Assembly: GCA_014380005.1 (NCBI GenBank)
Contig: JACMKT010000156.1
Coordinates: forward strand, 1 to 40,964
Source: Rhodospirillales bacterium
GTDB lineage: Bacteria > Pseudomonadota > Alphaproteobacteria > Rhodospirillales > Magnetospirillaceae
Reading direction: 5' to 3'
Length of the DNA stretch: 40,964 nt
Below the pieces are notes generated by a model that saw only the letters and a program-made list of their open reading frames with translations, was not told the origin of the DNA and searched no databases. Of this stretch, positions 16,469 to 24,907 are shown piece by piece (the first letter of the stretch is position 1; every line of letters starts with the position of its first letter). Position numbers and translations under genes: made by a program.

Positions 16469-18247
16469 ATGGCTGCCGCGTCGCAGGAACAGCGCTTTAA
16501 AACGTTGATCGAGTTGGGCATCGCCCTCTCGGCTGAGCGCAATCACAACCGCCTGATGGAGAAGATCCTCCTGGGCGCCAAGTCCATGACCAATGCCGAT
16601 GGCGGGACCCTGTATCTGGTCACCGAGAAAAAGGATGGTCTCAAATTCGAGATCATGCTGAACGACACGTTGGACGTGGCCATGGGCGGCACCACCGGCA
16701 AGCCCATTCCGTTCCCGCCGCTGCGGCTGCATGACGACGACGGCAATCCCAACCACAAGAACGTGTCCAGCTATTGCGCGCTGTCGGGCACCACGGTGAA
16801 CATCACCGACGCCTATGACGTGGACAAGTTCGATTTCACCGGCACCAAGGCGTTCGACGCCAAGACCGGTTACCGGTCGAAATCGTTCCTGACCGTGCCG
16901 CTGAAGAATTACGAAAACGAAGTCATCGGCGTCCTGCAGCTGATCAACGCGCGGGACAAAAAAAACAACGTGGCGGCCTTCGGCCCCGACATCACTCCGC
17001 TGATCGAGGCCCTGGCGAGCCAAGCGGCGGTGGCCCTGGACAACCAGCGCCTGATCGAAGCCCAGAAACATCTGTTCAAAAGCTTCATTCAAGTCATTGC
17101 CGGATCCATCGACGCCAAGAGCCCGTATACCGGCGGGCACTGTAACCGCGTTCCCACCATCACCTTCATGCTGGCCAAGGCGGCGTGCGACAGCACGGAC
17201 GGTCCGTACAAGGACTTCATGCTGACCGAGGACGAGTGGTACGAGCTGGAAGTCTCCGCCGGCCTGCACGATTGCGGCAAGGTGGTCACGCCGGAATACA
17301 TCGTCGACAAGGCGACCAAGCTTGAGACCATCTACAACCGCATCCACGAAGTGCGCATGCGCTTCGAAGTGCTCAAGCGCGATGCGGTGGTGGATTACCT
17401 GCAAGGCGTCATTGCCGGCGAGCAGCCCGAGCCCGCGCTGAAAGCCGCCATGGAGGCGCGCCTTGCCCAGTTGGACGACGATTTCGCCTTTGTCGCCGAA
17501 TGCAATGTGGGCGGCGAGTTCATGGCGCCCGAGCGCGTCGAACGCATGAAGCAGATCGCCGAGACCACCTGGGTGCGCACCCTGGACGATCATCTGGGCC
17601 TGTCCATCGACGAAATGCGCCGCCGCCGCAAGGACGAACCCAAGCCGCCGGTGGTGGAAAAGCTGCTGGCCGACAAGGAATGGCACGTCATCCCGCACGA
17701 GATCGCCCTGGACCTTGCGCAATACGATGCCGAGGGCTTCAACATGCGGCCCTGCGAGAACAAGTACAATCTGGGCGAAATCTACAATCTGGGCATCGGC
17801 CGCGGCACCCTGACCGCCGAAGACCGCTTCAAGATCAACGAACACATCACCCAGACCATCCTGATGCTGAAGGCCCTGCCCTTCCCCAAGAACCTGACCC
17901 GGGTGGCGGAATGGGCCGGCGGCCATCACGAAAAGATGGACGGCACCGGCTATCCCAAGGGCCTCAAGCGCGAGGATATGTCCGTCCCCGCCCGCATGAT
18001 GGCGGTGGCCGATATCTTCGAGGCGCTGACCGCCGCCGACCGTCCCTACAAGAAGCCCAAGACCCTGTCGGAATCCCTCAAGATCATGTCGTTCATGGTC
18101 AAGGACCGCCACATCGACCCCGAATTGTGGGATTTGTTCCTGCATTCCGGCGTGTGGAAGACCTATGCCGAGCAATATCTGCGGCCCGAGCAGATCGACG
18201 AGGTGGACATCAACAACTACCTGCCCAAGCCGGTGGTGCCGGCATGA
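16469..18247 (+). CDS. GAF domain / HD-GYP phosphodiesterase with a large insertion
   Basis: Probable cytoplasmic cyclic-di-GMP (or related) phosphodiesterase. 592 residues; ATG with AAGGAG 8 bases upstream. A GAF sensor domain spans about 10-195 (SFLTVPLKNYENEVIGVLQL is typical). The metal-binding HD-GYP domain follows: His224, the HD pair 267-268 in LHDCGKVVTPEY, HHEKMDGTGYPKGL at 486-499, and DRPYK at 524-528. All catalytic motifs are intact. The HD and GYP halves are usually about 60 residues apart but here about 220. The insertion (about 295-450) includes KLETIYNRIHEVRMRFEVLKR and charged helices. The stop overlaps the next gene by 4 bases. Confidence 0.88.
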   Translation: MAAASQEQRFKTLIELGIALSAERNHNRLMEKILLGAKSMTNADGGTLYLVTEKKDGLKFEIMLNDTLDVAMGGTTGKPIPFPPLRLHDDDGNPNHKNVSSYCALSGTTVNITDAYDVDKFDFTGTKAFDAKTGYRSKSFLTVPLKNYENEVIGVLQLINARDKKNNVAAFGPDITPLIEALASQAAVALDNQRLIEAQKHLFKSFIQVIAGSIDAKSPYTGGHCNRVPTITFMLAKAACDSTDGPYKDFMLTEDEWYELEVSAGLHDCGKVVTPEYIVDKATKLETIYNRIHEVRMRFEVLKRDAVVDYLQGVIAGEQPEPALKAAMEARLAQLDDDFAFVAECNVGGEFMAPERVERMKQIAETTWVRTLDDHLGLSIDEMRRRRKDEPKPPVVEKLLADKEWHVIPHEIALDLAQYDAEGFNMRPCENKYNLGEIYNLGIGRGTLTAEDRFKINEHITQTILMLKALPFPKNLTRVAEWAGGHHEKMDGTGYPKGLKREDMSVPARMMAVADIFEALTAADRPYKKPKTLSESLKIMSFMVKDRHIDPELWDLFLHSGVWKTYAEQYLRPEQIDEVDINNYLPKPVVPA

Positions 18248-18510
18248 TCATGGCCGAGTTCAACATCATCTCGCTGGCAGCCACCGTGCTGCTGGCCCTG
18301 CTGGGCACGCCGGTGCTGCTGCGCCGCGCCGGCTATCCCTGGGGCAAGACCGCCTTCGGCAGCCTCGCGGTCACGGTGGTGATGCTGGGCGTGTGGGGCA
18401 TCCTGTCCGCCATCCAGCGCAAGGCCGGCCTGGATGCCATCCCCGTGGGCTGGCTGGTGCCGTTGGCGGCGGTGGCTGCGGCGTGGCAGATGCACCGACG
18501 CCAAGCCTAA
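18244..18510 (+). CDS. Small three-helix membrane protein, unknown function
   Basis: 88 residues from the ATG that overlaps the HD-GYP stop (ATGA); a second Met two codons later is an alternative. Three hydrophobic segments are evident: about 8-27, 40-60 and 70-86, separated by short basic loops (LLRRAGYPWGK, QRKAG). It ends HRRQA, so it is an inner-membrane protein. No family is recognised. Translational coupling to the phosphodiesterase suggests a partner, perhaps a membrane anchor or input module; this is inference. ctaA starts 70 bases downstream. Confidence 0.72.
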   Translation: MIMAEFNIISLAATVLLALLGTPVLLRRAGYPWGKTAFGSLAVTVVMLGVWGILSAIQRKAGLDAIPVGWLVPLAAVAAAWQMHRRQA

Positions 18511-18580
18511 AGCCCTCCCCCTGTTGCCGCCGTGGCAAAGCCCCCATATCAACCTCGGATGGGGTACGGTGCAGGGGAAA

Positions 18581-19615
18581 ATGCGCGATCCATTGCCCAT
18601 AAAAGAGGTCTCACCGCCGCTGGCGCCCTGGCTGCTGGCCTGCGCCGCCATGGTGGCGATCATGGTGGCGCTTGGCGGGTTAACCCGGCTGACCGGGTCG
18701 GGCCTGTCCATGGTGCAGTGGAACCCCCACCACATTCTGCCGCCCCTGACCCAGGCCCAGTGGGACGAGGCGTTCGCCCTGTACCGCGCCACGCCGGAAT
18801 ACCAATGGGTCAACACCGCCATGGATTTGGCCGGGTTCAAAGGCATCTTCTGGCTGGAATATATCCACCGCCTGTGGGGCCGGCTGATCGGCGTGGTCTT
18901 CGCCCTGCCCCTGGTGGCTTTCGCCATCAAAGGCGCCATCCACCGCCCCCTGGCCCGGCGCCTGGGCCTGCTGCTGGCCTTGGGCGCGGCCCAGGGCGGC
19001 ATGGGCTGGTACATGGTTGCCAGCGGCTTGGTGGACCGGCCCGAGATCAGTCATTTCCGCCTTGCCGTCCATCTGGTGCTGGCCCTGATCATCCTGGCCC
19101 TGCTGCTGTGGACGGCGCTGGACATTGCCCGCCCCATGGCCCTGCCCGCCGCCGATTCCCGCAAAGCACGGTGGGCCTTGGCGGGGCTGCTGGCGCTTGC
19201 CATGACCACCATCATTTGGGGCGCCTTCGTCGCCGGACTGCATGCCGGCCACATCCACAACAGCTTCCCGCTCATGGGCGGCGCGTGGTTCCCGCCGGAG
19301 GGCCTGCGCCTGAACCCGCCTTTGCGCAATGCGGTGGAGAACCCGGCGGCAGTGCAATACGTCCACCGCGTCCTGGCCCTGACCAGTCTGGCCTGCGTCA
19401 CCCTGTTCGGCCTGTGGAGCCGGACCGCCCGCCTGCCCCCTGCCGCCCGCCGCCCCTTGGCCCTGGCCGCCCTGTTCGTCTGGCTGCAAGCCGGGTTGGG
19501 CATCGCGACTTTACTGTTGGCCGTGCCGGTGCCGCTGGCGGCGTTGCATCAGATGGGAGCGGTGGTGCTGTCCGCTCTGCTAACATGGGGGCTGCACACA
19601 GTTCGGAGCGGGTAG
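18581..19615 (+). CDS. ctaA: Heme A synthase (COX15/CtaA)
   Basis: Membrane enzyme that oxidises the C8 methyl of heme O to a formyl group, giving heme A for cytochrome c oxidase. 344 residues from the ATG at 18581 (AGGGG upstream); the longer open frame upstream is not needed. Eight hydrophobic segments fit the family. Conserved heme-ligand regions are seen: GLTRLTGSGLSM, EYIHRLWGR, WGAFVAGLHAG, YVHRVLAL and LHQMGAV. These give the four expected histidines. The oxidase genes and ctaB/cyoE are not in the window. The next gene begins immediately after the stop, so the two are cotranscribed. Confidence 0.95.
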   Translation: MRDPLPIKEVSPPLAPWLLACAAMVAIMVALGGLTRLTGSGLSMVQWNPHHILPPLTQAQWDEAFALYRATPEYQWVNTAMDLAGFKGIFWLEYIHRLWGRLIGVVFALPLVAFAIKGAIHRPLARRLGLLLALGAAQGGMGWYMVASGLVDRPEISHFRLAVHLVLALIILALLLWTALDIARPMALPAADSRKARWALAGLLALAMTTIIWGAFVAGLHAGHIHNSFPLMGGAWFPPEGLRLNPPLRNAVENPAAVQYVHRVLALTSLACVTLFGLWSRTARLPPAARRPLALAALFVWLQAGLGIATLLLAVPVPLAALHQMGAVVLSALLTWGLHTVRSG

Positions 19616-20404
19616 ATGCGGATTATCGGGTTCCTCTTGGCGCTGCTGTTTTCCCTGCCCGCCCACGCCCTGGACCTGCACGGCAAGTTTGAACAGGGCG
19701 GCATCGTCCGCGGCCAAGCCCAGCCCGGCGCCAGCGTCACCCTGGATGGCCGCGCGGTACCGGTGGATGCCGAGGGCCGCTTCCTGCTGGGCTTCGGGCG
19801 CGAGGCGGAAGCCCAGGCCGCCCTCGACGTGGACGGCGAACGGCGCATTCTCGACATCGCCCGGCGCGACTGGAAAATCCAACGCATCGACGGTCTGCCG
19901 CCGGCCAAGGTCACCCCCGACCCGGCGGAACTGGCCCGCATCAAGGCCGAAACCGAATTGGTGGCCGCGCGCCGCGCCGTCATCAGCCCCACCGCCCTGT
20001 TCCTGAACGGTCTAACAGTGCCGGCGGACGGTCCCATCTCGGGCGTGTTCGGCAGCCAGCGCATCCTGAACGGCGAGCCGCGAGCCGCCCATTCCGGCAC
20101 CGACATCGCCGCCCCCACCGGCGCGCCCATCCGCGCGGTGGCCGATGGCGTGGTCACCCTGGCCCATGCCGATTTGTTCTTCACCGGCAAGACGGTGATG
20201 ATCGACCACGGCTTGGGCCTGCAAACCGTCTACGCCCACATGTCCCGTCTGGACGTGAGCGAAGGCCAAAACGTGCGGCGAGGACAGGTGATCGGCGCCG
20301 TGGGGGCTTCGGGCCGCGCCACCGGGCCGCATCTGCATTGGGGCGCCAGCTGGCTGGACGTGCGCCTGGACCCGGAAACAGTGCTGTCCGTGCTTGCCCC
20401 CTGA
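19616..20404 (+). CDS. Secreted M23 (LytM-type) peptidase
   Basis: 262 residues with a signal peptide at 1-18, so it acts in the periplasm, presumably on peptidoglycan cross-links. A beta-rich N-terminal domain (20-95) with an extracellular-type fold comes first, then a linker helix. The M23 domain spans about 140-250. Zinc/catalytic residues are all present: His159 and Asp163 in HSGTDIAAP, His208 in VYAHMS, and His239/His241 in PHLHWG. It is therefore likely to be active and not a degenerate activator of the EnvC type. The ATG directly follows the ctaA stop with no spacer. Confidence 0.9.
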   Translation: MRIIGFLLALLFSLPAHALDLHGKFEQGGIVRGQAQPGASVTLDGRAVPVDAEGRFLLGFGREAEAQAALDVDGERRILDIARRDWKIQRIDGLPPAKVTPDPAELARIKAETELVAARRAVISPTALFLNGLTVPADGPISGVFGSQRILNGEPRAAHSGTDIAAPTGAPIRAVADGVVTLAHADLFFTGKTVMIDHGLGLQTVYAHMSRLDVSEGQNVRRGQVIGAVGASGRATGPHLHWGASWLDVRLDPETVLSVLAP

Positions 20405-20433
20405 CCTACCCCATACTTCAGTCATAGTTGTGC

Positions 20434-20454
20434 GCTGCAAAGCAGCTTTGCAGC
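20434..20454. terminator. Perfect 10-bp hairpin after the M23 peptidase
   Basis: GCTGCAAAGC and GCTTTGCAGC flank a single A. The stem lies 30 bases after the peptidase stop but no T run follows. It may be a terminator or a dyad protein-binding site. The remaining 140 bases up to the next small gene hold only a short GGCC-rich dyad. Confidence 0.5.
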
Positions 20455-20597
20455 ATTTCAGCGCCTTCCCGGCCTTGGCCTAAGGCCGAGACCCGAGTCA
20501 CGCCCCAAGGCAATGCAAGGGGTTGGCCCGATTGCCCACATCATACGAAGGGATAATATCCCCCTCGGAAACAGTCACCGGTTTAAGGATGCAGACC

Positions 20598-20774
20598 ATG
20601 GCCATAAGCGAAGAGGGGAGGCGGCGTTGCGAAAACTGCCGTTACTGGTCCGAACGCTGCTGCCATGCGCTGGCCTTGCGTGACCACGACCACCACCACC
20701 CTTTGACCTGCCATTACTTCACCAGCGAAATGACCCGGCTGTTCGCCGGAACGCAGGAGCAGGCATCATGCTGA
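20598..20774 (+). CDS. Small Cys/His-rich protein
   Basis: 58 residues from the ATG at 20598, chosen because AAGGA sits 8 bases upstream. It contains CENC, a CCH triplet, the run HDHHHP, and one more Cys-His pair (LTCHYF), plus a final Cys. This spacing suggests a metal-binding (zinc-ribbon-like) microprotein; no named family is recognised. No signal peptide. Its stop overlaps the start of the next tiny ORF. Coding status is inferred from the ribosome-binding site and the conserved-looking Cys pattern. Confidence 0.6.
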   Translation: MAISEEGRRRCENCRYWSERCCHALALRDHDHHHPLTCHYFTSEMTRLFAGTQEQASC

Positions 20775-20866
20775 ACCGCCCCTTGCCCGACATCATCCGC
20801 GACATTCTGGTGGCCATAGCCCCCGGCGCCAGCAATCTGGTGCTGGCGTGGCTGATCCTGGGCTAA
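20768..20866 (+). CDS. 32-residue hydrophobic microprotein
   Basis: Open frame of 32 codons starting at an ATG that overlaps the end of the Cys-rich gene by 7 bases, with AGGAGCAGG upstream. The first 12 residues are polar (MLNRPLPDIIRD); residues 13-31 form one hydrophobic segment fit to span the membrane. It is too short to match a family by eye. The overlap and the good ribosome-binding site argue for translation. I cannot exclude chance. Confidence 0.45.
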   Translation: MLNRPLPDIIRDILVAIAPGASNLVLAWLILG

Positions 20867-21038
20867 CCGCCCCCCAATAGCCTCACCGCTATCCCTCTGT
20901 AGTGGGACCGCCCTCGGCCATACTGGCCGGGTTCCCAGGCGGCTATTCGCGTGCTAGCGTGATCCGAGGGTGTTTTACGACGCCTTGCAAACTCCCCCTC
21001 TCGGTCCAAGCTGGTTCGTATCCCCCACGGAGGTTTCC

Positions 21039-22376
21039 ATGTCCGACACGCTCGCTTTGCTCGAGGGGTTGGTCGCCAAGGCGAAGTCTGCCGGCGCCCA
21101 TGCCGCTGATGCGGTCCTGATCGATTCCGTCTCGGTCTCGGTGGGCTGGCGCCTGGGCAAGCTGGAGCGGTTGGAACGGTCCGAATCCGGTGACCTCGGC
21201 CTGCGCGTGCTGCTGGGCAAGCGCCAAGCCATGGTGTCGTCGTCGGACCGCACCGCCAGCGCCCTGGACGAATTGGTGGAACGCGCCGTCGCCATGGCGC
21301 GCACCGTACCGGAAGACCCCCATGCCGGTCTGGCCGACCCGTCCGAGCTGGCGACCAAATTCCCCGATCTGGACACCTGCGACAGCCATGAGCCCGCCGC
21401 CGATCACCTGCTGGACATGTGCAAGCGGGCCGAGGATTCCGCCCGCGCCGTGGACGGCGTGACCAATTCGGAAGGTGCCGATGCGGGCTGGGGCCGGTCC
21501 GCCGTGGCCTTCGTCGCCTCCAACGGCTTCGCCCATTCCTATGCGGTGACCTCGGGCTCGCTTTCGGCCTCGGTGCTGGCGGGTGAGGGCTCCAGCGGCA
21601 TGGAGCGCGATTACGACTATACCTCCGCCGTCCATATGAGCGATCTGCGCGCCCCCGAGGATGTGGGCCACGAGGCCGGCAAGCGCGCCGTGCGCCGCCT
21701 GGGCTCGCGCAAGGTCAAGACCTGTCAGGTGCCGGTCATCTATGACCCCCGTGTCGCCCGTGGGCTGGTGGGCAGTCTGGCCGGGGCCATCAACGGCGCC
21801 GGCGTGGCGCGCGGCACCTCGTTCCTGAAGGACAAGCTGGGCCAGCAGATTTGCGCGCCCGGCATCCGCATCATCGACGATCCGCACCGCCTGCGCGGCA
21901 TGCGCTCGCGCCCCTGCGACGGCGAAGGGGTGGAGACCAAGCGCATGGCGGTGGTGGATGACGGCCGCCTGACCACGTGGCTGCTGGATTGCCGCTCGGC
22001 CCGCCAATTGGGCATGAAGACCACCGGCCATGCCAGCCGGGGCACCGCCTCGCCGCCCAGCCCGTCGGCCAGCAATCTGTATCTGGAGCCCGGCCCGATC
22101 ACCGTGGCCGAGATGATCGGCGACATCGTCTCGGGCTTCTACGTCACCGATCTGTTCGGCCAGGGCGTCAACATGGTGACCGGCGATTATTCGCGCGGCG
22201 CCGCCGGTTTCTGGATCGAGAATGGCGAGATCGCCTATCCGGTGTCGGAAGTCACCATCGCCGGCAATCTGAAAGACATGCTGCTGAACCTGTCGCCCGC
22301 CAACGATCTGGTGTTCCGCTACGGCGTGGACAGCCCGACCCTGCGGGTGGACGGCCTGACCGTGGCGGGGCGCTGA
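21039..22376 (+). CDS. pmbA: PmbA/TldE-type metallopeptidase subunit
   Basis: 445 residues; the ATG at 21039 is preceded by GGAGG 5 bases away, so the longer frame upstream is discarded. It matches the TldD/PmbA family: the N-terminal domain contains GKLERLERSESGDLGLRV, and the C-terminal domain RGTSFLKDKLGQQI and YVTDLFGQGVNMVTGDYSRGA. It lacks the HExxH motif of TldD and fits the inactive TldE partner. TldD-TldE degrade unfolded peptides and help mature microcin B17 and CcdA-type antitoxins. tldD itself is not seen in this window. The stop overlaps the next ATG by one base. Confidence 0.9.
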   Translation: MSDTLALLEGLVAKAKSAGAHAADAVLIDSVSVSVGWRLGKLERLERSESGDLGLRVLLGKRQAMVSSSDRTASALDELVERAVAMARTVPEDPHAGLADPSELATKFPDLDTCDSHEPAADHLLDMCKRAEDSARAVDGVTNSEGADAGWGRSAVAFVASNGFAHSYAVTSGSLSASVLAGEGSSGMERDYDYTSAVHMSDLRAPEDVGHEAGKRAVRRLGSRKVKTCQVPVIYDPRVARGLVGSLAGAINGAGVARGTSFLKDKLGQQICAPGIRIIDDPHRLRGMRSRPCDGEGVETKRMAVVDDGRLTTWLLDCRSARQLGMKTTGHASRGTASPPSPSASNLYLEPGPITVAEMIGDIVSGFYVTDLFGQGVNMVTGDYSRGAAGFWIENGEIAYPVSEVTIAGNLKDMLLNLSPANDLVFRYGVDSPTLRVDGLTVAGR

Positions 22377-22798
22377 TGGAACCCCGGCTGTCCCTGGTCA
22401 CCCTGGGAGTGGCCGATCTGGCGGTGTCGCGCGCCTTCTACGGCAAATTAGGCTTCGAGGAATCGTCCGCCGGCAATGACAGCGTCGCCTTCTTTCAGGC
22501 CGGCGGCGTGGTGCTGGCCCTGTTCGGCGCCCAGTCCCTGGCCGACGATGCCGGCGTGACCTTGGCCCCGCCCGGCTTCCGCGGCATCACCCTGGCCCAT
22601 AACGTGCGCAGCAAGGACCAAGTCGCCCTGGTGCTGGAGGAAGCCGAGCAAGCCGGCGCCCGCATGGTCAAGCCGGCCCAGGACGTATTTTGGGGCGGCC
22701 ATTCCGGCTATTTCGCCGATCCCGACGGCCATCTGTGGGAAGTGGCGTGGAACCCGTTCTTCCCCATGGACGAGGCCGGGCAAATTACCCTGCCGTAA
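22376..22798 (+). CDS. VOC (glyoxalase/bleomycin-resistance) superfamily protein
   Basis: 140 residues in one VOC domain made of two beta-alpha-beta-beta-beta repeats: LVTLGVADLAVSRAFYGKLGF at the start, and WGGHSGYFADPDGHLWEV near the end. The Glu of the HLWEV motif is a likely metal ligand; the His usual in the first repeat is not obvious. Substrate unknown. The start codon shares one base with the pmbA stop (TGATG), so translation is coupled. Confidence 0.83.
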   Translation: MEPRLSLVTLGVADLAVSRAFYGKLGFEESSAGNDSVAFFQAGGVVLALFGAQSLADDAGVTLAPPGFRGITLAHNVRSKDQVALVLEEAEQAGARMVKPAQDVFWGGHSGYFADPDGHLWEVAWNPFFPMDEAGQITLP

Positions 22799-22823
22799 TT
22801 GCCGGCCACCCCCACGGTCGTCA

Positions 22824-22852
22824 CCCCGGACAAGCGTCGCGCCGATCCGGGG
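22824..22852. repeat. Short G/C palindrome after the VOC gene
   Basis: CCCCGGA and TCCGGGG pair around a 15-base loop, 25 bases after the VOC stop and just before the longer family A repeat. It is a small REP-like unit. Confidence 0.5.
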
Positions 22853-22862
22853 GCCATGGTGC

Positions 22863-22946
22863 TTTTCACCACGAAGGAAGGGAAGGACGCGAAGCGATCC
22901 CACAGGCCGGCTGGCTTCGTGCTCTTCTCTTTCTTCATGGTGAAAC
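22863..22946. repeat. Long inverted repeat (family A), second copy
   Basis: Arms 22863-22895 and 22914-22946, about 33 nt, are imperfectly complementary. They begin TTTTCACCACGAAG and end in the matching TTCATGGTGAAAC. It lies between the VOC gene and the convergent ABC exporter and may end both transcripts. Confidence 0.78.
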
Positions 22947-22972
22947 CGGCTGCGTGTCCCCACACAAGTTGA

Positions 22973-24829
22973 CTACTCCGCCGCTCCCTCCAGCTCGGTC
23001 TCCAGCCGCTGTTGCAACGCGGCGGCTTCCTGCTGCTTCTTCCACATCTCGGCATAGCGGCCATCGGCTTCCATCAATTCGGCGTGGCGGCCCCGTTCGA
23101 TGATGCGGCCTGCGTCCAGTACGATGATCTCGTCGCAATCCACCACGGTGGACAGGCGGTGGGCGATGATCAGGGTGGTGCGGTTGCGTGAGACCTCACG
23201 CAACGACGCCTGGATTTCCTTTTCCGTGTGGGTGTCCAACGCGCTGGTGGCTTCGTCGAACAGCAAAATGGCGGGCTGTTTCAGGATGGTCCGCGCGATG
23301 GCGACGCGCTGCTTTTCACCGCCCGACAGCTTCAGGCCGCGCTCGCCCACGCGGGTGTCGTAGCCCTCGGGTAGGGTGACGACGAAATCGTGGATGCGGG
23401 CCAGCCGGGCGGCATGCTCGATGTCGTCCTGGGTGGCGCCGGGGCGGCCATAGGCGATGTTGTAGCGGATGGAATCGTTGAACAGCACGGTGTCCTGCGG
23501 AACGATGCCGATGGCGGCGCGCAAGGATGTCTGGGTCACCGCACGGATGTCCTGGCCGTCGATGCTGACCGCGCCCGCCGTCACGTCGTAAAAGCGGAAC
23601 AGCAGCCGTGAGATGGTGCTTTTACCGGCGCCCGACGACCCCACGATGGCGACGCGGTGGCCCGCCGGCACGGTGAAGCTGACATCGGTCAGGATCACCC
23701 GGTCGGGGTTGTAGCCGAAGCCCACCGTCTCGAACCGCACTTCGCCGCCATCCACCCGCAACGGCACGGCGCCGGGTGTATCGGTGATCTCCGCATTGGC
23801 GGCCATCAGGCGGAACATGGCTTCCATATCGGTCAGCGACTGCTTGATCTCGCGGTAGACGAAGCCCAGGAAGTTCAGCGGCAGATACAGCTGTACCAGA
23901 TAGGTGTTCACCAGAACGAAATCGCCCACGGTCATGGACCCATCCACCACGCCCTGGCCGGCCATGATCATCACAGCGGTCAGGCCCACGGCGATGATGG
24001 CGCCCTGGCCGATATTCAGCAGCGATAGGGTGACCTTGCTTTTGACCGCCGCCTGCTCGTAGCGCGATAGCGCCTTGTCGTAGCGGCTGGCCTCGTGTTC
24101 CTCATTGCCGAAATACTTCACCGTCTCGAAGTTCAGCAGCGAGTCGATGGCCTTGGTGCTGGCTTCGGAATCCGTCTCGTTCATGGTGCGGCGGAACTGG
24201 GTGCGCCACTCGGTCACGGTCAGGGTATAGGCGATGTAGACGGCAATGGTGCCGAAGGTGACCAAGGCGAAGCGGGCGTCGTACAGGGTCCACAGCACCA
24301 CCGTCACCAGCCCGATTTCCAGGAAGGTGGGCAGGATGTTGAACAGCATGAAGTTCAACAGGAACTCGATGCCCTTGGTGCCGCGCTCGATGGCCCGGCT
24401 GACGCCGCCGGTCTGGCGGTCCAGATGGAAGCGCAGGGCCAAGCCGTGCAGATGGCGGAACACCTGAAGCCCCACGGCGCGGATGGCGCGCTGGCCGACT
24501 TTGGCAAAGGCGATGTCGCGCAATTCGCCGAAGGTGCCGGCCAGGGTGCGGGCCAAGCCATAGCCCAGCAGCACCGCCACCGGCACCGCCACCAGGGCTG
24601 TGCCGGGAGTTGCGGTCAGGGCGTCCACCGCGTGCTTATAGATCAGCGGCACCACCACGGTGATGCCCTTGGCCGCCGCCAAGAACAGCATGGCGATGAC
24701 CACGCGCAGGCGCAGGCCGGGCTGGCCGGGGGGCCATAGATAGGGCAGCAGCGTTCGGATGGTCTTCCAATCGCTGCGGGGGCCGGCTTGCACCGTGCGG
24801 ATATTTTGGGAGGGGTCTCGGCGTCGCAT
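22973..24829 (-). CDS. Atm1-type ABC exporter (fused permease and ATPase)
   Basis: 618 residues: a six-helix permease domain (about 40-335) and an ATPase domain (about 360-600). Walker A GSSGAGKST is at 397-405, signature LSGGE at 501-505, Walker B ILLFDE at 521-526. The family-specific segment NFETVKYFGNEEHEASRY (233-250) is diagnostic of Atm1/ABCB7 and of NaAtm1. Residues matching the NaAtm1 glutathione site (TEWRTQFRRTMNE, and Asn272/Gln275 in LNIGQG) are present. It likely exports glutathione-conjugated metals or a sulfur species across the inner membrane. A half-transporter, it must homodimerise. It stands alone on its strand, divergent from the receiver-pentapeptide gene. Confidence 0.92.
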   Translation of the reverse strand: MRRRDPSQNIRTVQAGPRSDWKTIRTLLPYLWPPGQPGLRLRVVIAMLFLAAAKGITVVVPLIYKHAVDALTATPGTALVAVPVAVLLGYGLARTLAGTFGELRDIAFAKVGQRAIRAVGLQVFRHLHGLALRFHLDRQTGGVSRAIERGTKGIEFLLNFMLFNILPTFLEIGLVTVVLWTLYDARFALVTFGTIAVYIAYTLTVTEWRTQFRRTMNETDSEASTKAIDSLLNFETVKYFGNEEHEASRYDKALSRYEQAAVKSKVTLSLLNIGQGAIIAVGLTAVMIMAGQGVVDGSMTVGDFVLVNTYLVQLYLPLNFLGFVYREIKQSLTDMEAMFRLMAANAEITDTPGAVPLRVDGGEVRFETVGFGYNPDRVILTDVSFTVPAGHRVAIVGSSGAGKSTISRLLFRFYDVTAGAVSIDGQDIRAVTQTSLRAAIGIVPQDTVLFNDSIRYNIAYGRPGATQDDIEHAARLARIHDFVVTLPEGYDTRVGERGLKLSGGEKQRVAIARTILKQPAILLFDEATSALDTHTEKEIQASLREVSRNRTTLIIAHRLSTVVDCDEIIVLDAGRIIERGRHAELMEADGRYAEMWKKQQEAAALQQRLETELEGAAE

Positions 24830-24907
24830 CCGATTAAGATGAGGTTGTTGGCGGGCAAGTCAATTGGGCAGATTGCCGTGGGACGTTGAGCGGCCTATTC
24901 TGCGGGC

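Noticed and set aside
16259..18175. 638-codon open frame opposite the HD-GYP gene
   Set aside because: The plus strand has intact GAF and HD-GYP motifs and a ribosome-binding site. The opposite frame is a GC-codon-bias shadow rich in His/Gln/Gly without domains.
18434..18580. 49-codon N-terminal extension of CtaA
   Set aside because: It overlaps the preceding gene and lacks a start site; the family begins near the ATG at 18581.
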